A DNA stretch of 6,617 bases from contig JASLGJ010000555.1 of assembly GCA_030150085.1 (NCBI GenBank), positions 1 to 6,617 on the forward strand, in the 5' to 3' direction. A program made the translations under genes and the position numbers. The DNA is from Candidatus Elarobacter sp. (GTDB lineage Bacteria > Vulcanimicrobiota > Vulcanimicrobiia > Vulcanimicrobiales > Vulcanimicrobiaceae). Under the pieces are notes generated by a model. That model worked only from the letters and a program-made list of their open reading frames with translations, had not been told where the DNA came from and did not search any database. Positions 5,150 through 6,617 of the stretch are shown piece by piece. The stretch's first letter is position 1. Each line of letters begins with the position of its first letter.

Positions 5150-6316
5150 TCACGTCACCCGCTCGAGGATGCTGACGTAGTTCGCCACCGCCGCGCCGCC
5201 CATGTTGAAGACGCCGGCCAGGCGCGGGTCGGGGAGCTGCATGGGGCCGGCTTCGCCGGTGAGCTGCATGGCGGCGATGGCGTGCATCGACACCCCGGTC
5301 GCGCCGATCGGATGGCCCTTGGCCTTGAGCCCGCCCGAGCGGTTGACCGGGAGGCGGCCCTCGCGCTCGGTCCAGCCCTCCTCGATGGCGCGCGCGCCGC
5401 GGCCCTCGGGCGCCAGCCCCATCGCCTCGTACTCGATCAGCTCGGCGATGGTGAAGCAGTCGTGCGTCTCGACGAAGCTCAGGTCGTCCAGCCCGACGCC
5501 GGCCTCGGCGTAGGCCTTGCGCCAGGCCGCCGCGGCGCCCTCGAACGCGGTCTGGCTGCGCCGGCTCAAGGGCAGGTAGTCGTTGACCTGCACCGCGGCG
5601 CGGAAGCGCACCGCGCGGCGCATGCCGCGCGCGGTCTCCTCGTCGGCCAGCACCAGCGCCGCCGCGCCGTCGCTGATCGGCGAGCAGTCGGTGCGGCGCA
5701 GCGGCTCGGCCACGTAGGGATTGCTCTCGCCCACCGTGCGGCAGAACTCGTAGCCCAGGTCCCGGCGCAGCTGCGCGTAGGGGTTGTCGACCCCGTTGCG
5801 GTGGTTCTTGGCCGCGATGCGCGCCAGCGCGTCGGACTGGTCGCCGTGCCGCGCGAAGTACGCGCCCGCGATCCGGCCGAAGATCCCGGCGAACCCGCCG
5901 CTCACCCCCGCCTCCTCGCGCCGGTACGACGCGCCGAGCAGGATGTCGCTCACCTCGGCGACCGACTTGGCGGTCATCTTCTCCGCCCCGACGACCAGCG
6001 CGAACCGGCCGCGCTTCGCGGCCAGGTAGTTCAGCCCGGCGTGGAGCGCGGCCGAGCCGGTGGCGCAGGCGTTCTCCAGCCGCGTCGCGGGCGTGAAGCG
6101 GAAGCGCGGGTCGGCCTGGGCGATCATGCCCGCGCTGAAGTCCTGCTTGGAGAAGCCGTTGTTCATCACGCCCAGGAAGACCGCGCCGATGTCCTCGGGC
6201 GCGAGGCCGGCGTCGGCCACGGCCTGGGTGGCGACGCGCGCGATCAGCGCCTCGACGTCCTCCTCGGGCAGTTTTCCGAACGGCGTGTGCGCCCAGCCCA
6301 CGATACAGCCAGCCAC
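5150..6316 (-). CDS. SCP2-type thiolase (acetyl-CoA acetyltransferase family)
   Basis: A 388-residue thiolase-fold protein. The nucleophilic Cys is C84 in ENACATGSAAL (81-91). H285 and C287 sit in the ETHDCFTI motif (283-290) typical of SCP2/SCP-x-type thiolases, which use HDCF in place of the classical second Cys near the C-terminus. H335 is in GGLKAKGHPIGATG (328-341), and the chain ends GVFNMGGAAVANYVSIL. Family members cleave 3-ketoacyl-CoA with coenzyme A, or run the reverse condensation, often on branched, sterol-like or aromatic substrates. The GTG at 6316 is chosen because GAGGAG lies 6 nt upstream and VAGCIVGWAHTPFGK is where relatives begin; the frame is open further upstream to 6538 but that part has no family sequence. 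The stop overlaps the ligase ORF (GTGA), giving an acid-activation and thiolysis operon. Confidence 0.92.
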   Translation of the reverse strand: MAGCIVGWAHTPFGKLPEEDVEALIARVATQAVADAGLAPEDIGAVFLGVMNNGFSKQDFSAGMIAQADPRFRFTPATRLENACATGSAALHAGLNYLAAKRGRFALVVGAEKMTAKSVAEVSDILLGASYRREEAGVSGGFAGIFGRIAGAYFARHGDQSDALARIAAKNHRNGVDNPYAQLRRDLGYEFCRTVGESNPYVAEPLRRTDCSPISDGAAALVLADEETARGMRRAVRFRAAVQVNDYLPLSRRSQTAFEGAAAAWRKAYAEAGVGLDDLSFVETHDCFTIAELIEYEAMGLAPEGRGARAIEEGWTEREGRLPVNRSGGLKAKGHPIGATGVSMHAIAAMQLTGEAGPMQLPDPRLAGVFNMGGAAVANYVSILERVT

Positions 6317-6322
6317 GGTGGT

Positions 6323-6328
6323 CTCCTC
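6323..6328 (-). promoter_or_regulatory. Ribosome binding site that fixes the thiolase start
   Basis: GAGGAG on the minus strand ends 6 nt before the GTG at 6316. It is the best Shine-Dalgarno match in the upstream part of this frame and decides for GTG 6316 over the upstream ATG that opens the longer frame at 6538. Confidence 0.75.
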
Positions 6329-6461
6329 GGTGTCACGGCAGGTTTTCGCCGGGTTCTCTTGGCGCGCGCGCCCCGGACGCCTCTCGCGGCGCGAGCCGGC
6401 GCTCCCGCGCTGATGGCAGGACGCGCCGTTTGGCAAGCGAGCGCGCGGGCAAAGTGAACCC
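6329..6461. promoter_or_regulatory. Divergent intergenic region
   Basis: This gap separates the minus-strand thiolase operon from the plus-strand Cys-rich gene, so both promoters should be here. I see a perfect 12-base palindrome GGCGCGCGCGCC (6361-6372) and a small hairpin CTCGC-GGC-GCGAG (6383-6395). TTGGCA at 6430-6435 could be a -35 box for the plus-strand gene, but no convincing -10 box follows it. No clear operator is recognisable. Confidence 0.35.
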
Positions 6462-6617
6462 ATGACCAGCGGCGATACCAAGCGATGCGACAACCTGGCC
6501 TGCCTGTGCGAGGTGCCGCTGACCGAAGCGGTCTGCAACGCCTACTGCGACTCGCCCGAAGGTCGCGATCCCGAGTCGATCGTCTGCGCGTGCGGACACC
6601 CGGTGTGCAAGCAGGAC
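6462..6617 (+). CDS. Cys-rich, metallothionein-like protein (partial, runs off window)
   Basis: ATG 6462 opens a frame with no stop up to the window end, 52 residues so far: MTSGDTKRCDNLACLCEVPL, then TEAVCNAYCDSPEGRDPESI, then VCACGHPVCKQD. It holds eight Cys (9, 14, 16, 25, 29, 42, 44, 49) and one His (46). The arrangement C-x4-C-x-C, then C-x3-C, then C-x-C-G-H-x-x-C recalls bacterial metallothioneins of the SmtA/BmtA type, which bind zinc or other soft metals through Cys and His, although the YCC-x-x-C signature is changed to VCNAYC. No strong Shine-Dalgarno is visible. It overlaps the open, non-family extension of the thiolase frame on the other strand. The pattern could also be another small Cys-rich zinc protein; the missing C-terminus is needed to decide. 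Confidence 0.6.
   Translation, partial: MTSGDTKRCDNLACLCEVPLTEAVCNAYCDSPEGRDPESIVCACGHPVCKQD

Noticed and set aside
2847..5180. Very long plus-strand open frame (about 777 codons) opposite the ligase and selenoprotein
   Set aside because: Low-complexity Arg/Ala/Gly/Val-rich translation with no family motifs, antisense to clear genes; a shadow frame caused by high GC.
5282..6457. 391-codon plus-strand open frame opposite the thiolase
   Set aside because: Shadow of the thiolase reading frame; composition only, no motif.
6317..6538. N-terminal extension of the thiolase to an ATG at 6538
   Set aside because: The 74 added residues match no thiolase sequence and are antisense to the Cys-rich gene; GAGGAG points to GTG 6316.

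Overview
The window is very GC-rich (clearly above 65 % except for the first ~115 bases and the 475-535 intergenic patch) and is bacterial. Genes are densely packed, with 4-base ATGA/GTGA overlaps and GGAG-type ribosome binding sites. The gene mix is a GAF/PP2C/HATPase stress regulator, an acyl-CoA ligase with an SCP2-type thiolase, and an AhpD-like selenoprotein. This suggests a free-living, soil-type, high-GC bacterium that makes selenocysteine. Candidatus Eremiobacterota, a proteobacterium or an actinobacterium would all fit; I cannot fix the phylum from sequence alone.

Left edge (1-540): a DUF2239 gene on the minus strand is cut off at its 3' end by an AT-rich segment (1 to about 115) that looks like the end of an inserted element. 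Its promoter sits inside a 20-bp divergent repeat (479-530) that looks like an operator and also presents a -10-like box to the plus strand. Centre-left (540-2791): a structured leader precedes a plus-strand two-gene operon. The first gene is a GAF-PP2C(SpoIIE)-HATPase regulator that apparently starts at a CTG codon behind a hairpin and a GGAGG site. The second is a stand-alone GAF protein, coupled by an ATGA overlap.

Centre-right (2808-6316): three genes run on the minus strand in the order SCP2-type thiolase, acyl-CoA ligase (GTGA overlap between the two ORFs), then an AhpD/carboxymuconolactone-decarboxylase-type peroxidase-related protein. The last gene is the main find. Read naively it is two broken ORFs, but one reading frame continues through a single UGA that falls exactly on the second Cys of the family's CxxC motif (C-H-Y-UGA-L-Q-S-H). 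A 7-bp hairpin with a G in the first two loop positions lies 9 nt downstream, as expected for a bacterial SECIS. I annotate it as a 200-residue selenoprotein. The convergent GAF and selenoprotein genes end in one shared hairpin whose two ends are their TAG stop codons.

Right edge (6317-6617): a divergent intergenic region, then the start of a Cys-rich, metallothionein-like gene on the plus strand that runs off the window. Working view: the thiolase and ligase form a coenzyme-A-dependent acid activation and cleavage module; the selenoprotein and the Cys-rich protein point to thiol/redox or metal stress; the GAF/PP2C pair is a partner-switching-type stress signalling unit. The functional link between these groups is inference from neighbourhood only.
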